A stretch of 29,507 bases of DNA from a virus. Positions within the stretch are counted from its first letter, which is position 1. Each line of letters begins with the position of its first letter. The translations under genes were made by a program, and so were the position numbers. The notes beneath the pieces were generated by a model. It saw only the letters and a list, made by a program, of their open reading frames with translations, did no database searches and was not told the origin of the DNA. Below are positions 27,535-29,507 of this stretch, one piece after another. The DNA lies in the IMG/VR virus record IMGVR_UViG_3300046004_000785, positions 1 through 29,507 of that record; one strand, given 5' to 3'.

Positions 27535-29235
27535 ATGGGATACCAAGTAACACGTCCAGACACCGACCAGCTCAAATTCACCAGCTCCAAGACTGGAGAT
27601 TGGGTACTTGAGGACTACCTGCAAGCTGCGGAGCTTGGTAACAAAACACTCTCCGAGTTGCTGCTTGAAGTGTGGAATGCTGACGGAACACTTCGGACAT
27701 TCACCACAAACACTGCACTAGATGCTGCTGTTGCTCAAGCCGGAACCCACTCCAACAACGCATTTCTGTGGTCATTTGATGCGGGTGCCCACAAGGTTGC
27801 TGCCTCGAACAGCGCTATTGCAGCAGCCTCCAGTGCTGCTCTTGCGACGAGTAATGGAGCAACGCAGGTAGCTCTTGCTGCCACCCAAGCGGCTGCGGCA
27901 TTGGTCAGCGCAACAGCGGCATCCAACATCGTCTTAGGTGTCAGCACTACGCTGCCAGCGATTCGCCCATCGCTGAACCTTGACTTCACCAACAGTCGCT
28001 CAGTCGATCCTCGCATCACGTTTACCCGATCCAGCACAGCTACCCGCATCAACCATTTGGGCGTGCTGGAAACCGTGGCTGCGAACATTCCGCGCTTGGA
28101 CTACGACCCGGTGACGCTGGCTTGCAAGGGGTTGCTGATTGAAGAAGCTCGGACGAACACCATACGCAATAGTAAGAACACTGGCGCAACTGTCGGGGTT
28201 GTTGGGTCTGGCGGAGTCATTCCTACGTACTGGGCAGTCACAGGCTCACCGGGAACTGTGGTACGAGAGGTGATCGGCACGGGCGTTATCGACGGAGCAG
28301 AATACATTGACCTGCGCCTCAGTGGGACTACGAGTACCACTAATTTCGGGTATGCGTTTGAGCCCTCTACCGGAGGGGTATCGGGAACAATAGGACAGAC
28401 GTGGACAGAGGGTGTCTCGGTTGCTCTTATTGGAGGAAGCCTATCAAATGTTGGCTATATAAAGCTGCAATTGACCGAGAGGGATGGCGCTGGTGCTGGA
28501 TTGGCATCCTACGGCGTAACCGATGTAAAGTCTTTGTTGACTCCATCCTTGAGTCGCCATGTCATTACCTATGCACTTGTCAATGCTGGAACCACACAAG
28601 TGCAGCCAAACATACTGGTGGGCTGGACAAGCACTGGTGTCGCGGTAGATATAACCTTGCGCTTGTCTGCTCCGCAGCTTGAGCAAGGTTCATTCGCCAC
28701 ATCCTACATCCCAACCAGCGGCTCCCAAGTCACCCGCGCTGCTGACGTTGCAAAGATGGATGGGGCAAACTTTACCCCTTGGTACAAGGGAACCGAGGGA
28801 ACGTTTGTTTTAACTGCTTCCGCTGGGTATGTGATAGGTTCCGGTTCTGCCTGTGGCCTCGTAGTGGGTAACGGCACAAGCACCACCTATCTGACTTTGT
28901 TCACATCAAAGAGTAATGGGAAGCCGGGTGTGTACTCTCAACTTTCTGCTACCACTCAGGGTAGTACATCAAGTGCATCTAGCGTAGCTTCAGGCACTAT
29001 GTACGTGTCTGCTGCTGCCTATAAGACCGACGATTTTGCTGTGAGTGTTAACGGAGCCACAGCAGCCGCAGACTTTACTGGCAGCACACTTGAGACGGCA
29101 TCACCGGCAATTGACCGTCTAATACTTGGCTCTGGTTGGGATGCCGCATCGTCAACCCTCAATGGCCATATCCGAAACGTCTCCTACTACCCAAAACGTC
29201 TCACCAATTTAGAGATTCAATCGCTCTCTGCATAA
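27535..29235 (+). CDS. Tail fibre or spike protein with LamG-like C-terminal domain
   Basis: A 566-residue protein. N-terminal 70 residues: short anchor-like segment (GYQVTRPDTDQLKFTSSK). Residues about 80-140 are an Ala-rich helical stretch (AASSAALATSNGATQVALAA) of the kind forming a trimeric coiled shaft. From about 150: LDFTNSRSVDPRITFTRSST, ATRINHLGVLE, GLLIEEARTNTI and SAPQLEQGSFATSYIPTSGS, motifs of a carbohydrate-binding phage fibre module. The last 150 residues look like a second beta-sandwich ending in LNGHIRNVSYYPKRLTNLE, as in LamG/concanavalin-like domains. It binds host surface sugars by inference. Placement directly after the portal is unusual. Confidence 0.75.
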   Translation: MGYQVTRPDTDQLKFTSSKTGDWVLEDYLQAAELGNKTLSELLLEVWNADGTLRTFTTNTALDAAVAQAGTHSNNAFLWSFDAGAHKVAASNSAIAAASSAALATSNGATQVALAATQAAAALVSATAASNIVLGVSTTLPAIRPSLNLDFTNSRSVDPRITFTRSSTATRINHLGVLETVAANIPRLDYDPVTLACKGLLIEEARTNTIRNSKNTGATVGVVGSGGVIPTYWAVTGSPGTVVREVIGTGVIDGAEYIDLRLSGTTSTTNFGYAFEPSTGGVSGTIGQTWTEGVSVALIGGSLSNVGYIKLQLTERDGAGAGLASYGVTDVKSLLTPSLSRHVITYALVNAGTTQVQPNILVGWTSTGVAVDITLRLSAPQLEQGSFATSYIPTSGSQVTRAADVAKMDGANFTPWYKGTEGTFVLTASAGYVIGSGSACGLVVGNGTSTTYLTLFTSKSNGKPGVYSQLSATTQGSTSSASSVASGTMYVSAAAYKTDDFAVSVNGATAAADFTGSTLETASPAIDRLILGSGWDAASSTLNGHIRNVSYYPKRLTNLEIQSLSA

Positions 29236-29244
29236 GGAATCACC

Positions 29245-29481
29245 ATGATCGACATTCTCGGAACCCTATACGCGCCCACAGTGGAGGGGGTTGAGGCTAT
29301 TGCGCTCCCCGGCTACCACGTCAACACGCCATCGCCAGTGCCTGAGTGGGTTGCTTTCCAAGTCACCCCAGCAGCACCACGCCGGGTGTTCGGTGGTCAC
29401 GCCACTTTCTTTTACAGCTTCGCAGATGAGGCTGAGTTTCTACTCCAGCGCACCGCTGCGAACCTTGAGCCACAGGAGTAA
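29245..29481 (+). CDS. 78-residue hypothetical structural-region protein
   Basis: Nine bases after the tail-fibre stop. The protein starts MIDILGTLYAPTVEGVEAI, contains LPGYHVNTPSPVPEWVAFQV and a C-terminal FGGHATFFYSFADEAEFLL. The 'PgyhVN....P....w..f.v.P..prrvF.G' pattern occurs in small proteins next to phage fibre genes, of unknown role. A ribosome site (AGGAG) for the next gene lies across its stop codon. Confidence 0.7.
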   Translation: MIDILGTLYAPTVEGVEAIALPGYHVNTPSPVPEWVAFQVTPAAPRRVFGGHATFFYSFADEAEFLLQRTAANLEPQE

Positions 29482-29486
29482 CACAC

Positions 29487-29507
29487 ATGCCACTATTAGT
29501 AGGAAAA
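29487..29507 (+). CDS. Start of the next gene (partial, 7 codons)
   Basis: ATG 29487 with CAGGAG nine bases upstream; the sequence ends after MPLLVGK. A similar start opens some small basic phage proteins (DUF6496-type, 'MPl.kGkS...'), but seven residues cannot confirm it. Listed only to mark that the late operon continues to the right. Confidence 0.4.

Overview
The window is a continuous piece of a tailed bacteriophage genome. It is probably a temperate phage of a Gram-negative, moderately GC-rich host. It carries a tyrosine integrase, a phage replication/recombination set, a terminase, a portal and a tail fibre, with dense gene packing and many 4-base ATGA gene overlaps. A small lipoprotein with a clean lipobox and consistent AGGAG ribosome sites fit a proteobacterial host. 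I cannot name the host or the phage genus from sequence alone.

Layout. (1) 1-6635, minus strand: an early operon. At its upstream end are a conserved phage protein, an inserted HNH endonuclease, a Sak4-like recombinase, a DUF669 single-strand-binding protein and a Cas4/RecB-type nuclease. These are followed by eleven small genes chained by ATGA overlaps, including DUF6378-like, Ea22-like and DUF551-like genes and the start of a MazG-like gene at the left edge. (2) 6636-6757: divergent promoters sharing a palindromic TTGCAA. (3) 6758-9457, plus strand: a Prim-Pol/AAA primase-helicase, a small gene and a GIY-YIG-like nuclease. (4) 9441-10705, minus: a LuxR-type HTH regulator coupled to the integrase. 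(5) 10893-20393, minus: a long accessory operon. It is dominated by a CobS-like AAA+ ATPase with a CobT-like VWA protein that also has an HExxH motif, plus about fifteen small genes (zinc-ribbon, membrane, lipoprotein, DUF6283 and DUF6876 types). (6) 20394-20765: an intergenic switch and packaging-site candidate. (7) 20766-29507, plus: the late genes, namely small-terminase candidate, unknown gene, large terminase, portal, coiled-coil protein, tail fibre and small proteins.

Three things stand out. First, the large terminase is interrupted by an intein whose HNH endonuclease lies in the +1 reading frame instead of being fused in frame; both frames stay open through the whole overlap. Second, the 630-base gap between terminase and portal has a sigma70-like promoter and a rho-independent terminator, both on the minus strand. 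Between them lie many helices whose imperfect pairs become G-U only on the minus strand, GNRA-type loops, and an 8-bp pseudoknot. This is good evidence for a roughly 560-nt structured noncoding RNA of unknown family. Third, an AlpA/excisionase-like HTH protein is overprinted in the linker of the Cas4-like nuclease.

How the genes may work together (inference): the early minus operon and the plus-strand primase-helicase would start DNA replication and recombination from the divergent promoter at about 6.68 kb. The LuxR-type protein and integrase form a small lysogeny cassette with its own copy of the same promoter element. The accessory operon alters host physiology in ways that cannot be read from sequence. 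The late genes are transcribed rightward from about 20.7 kb.
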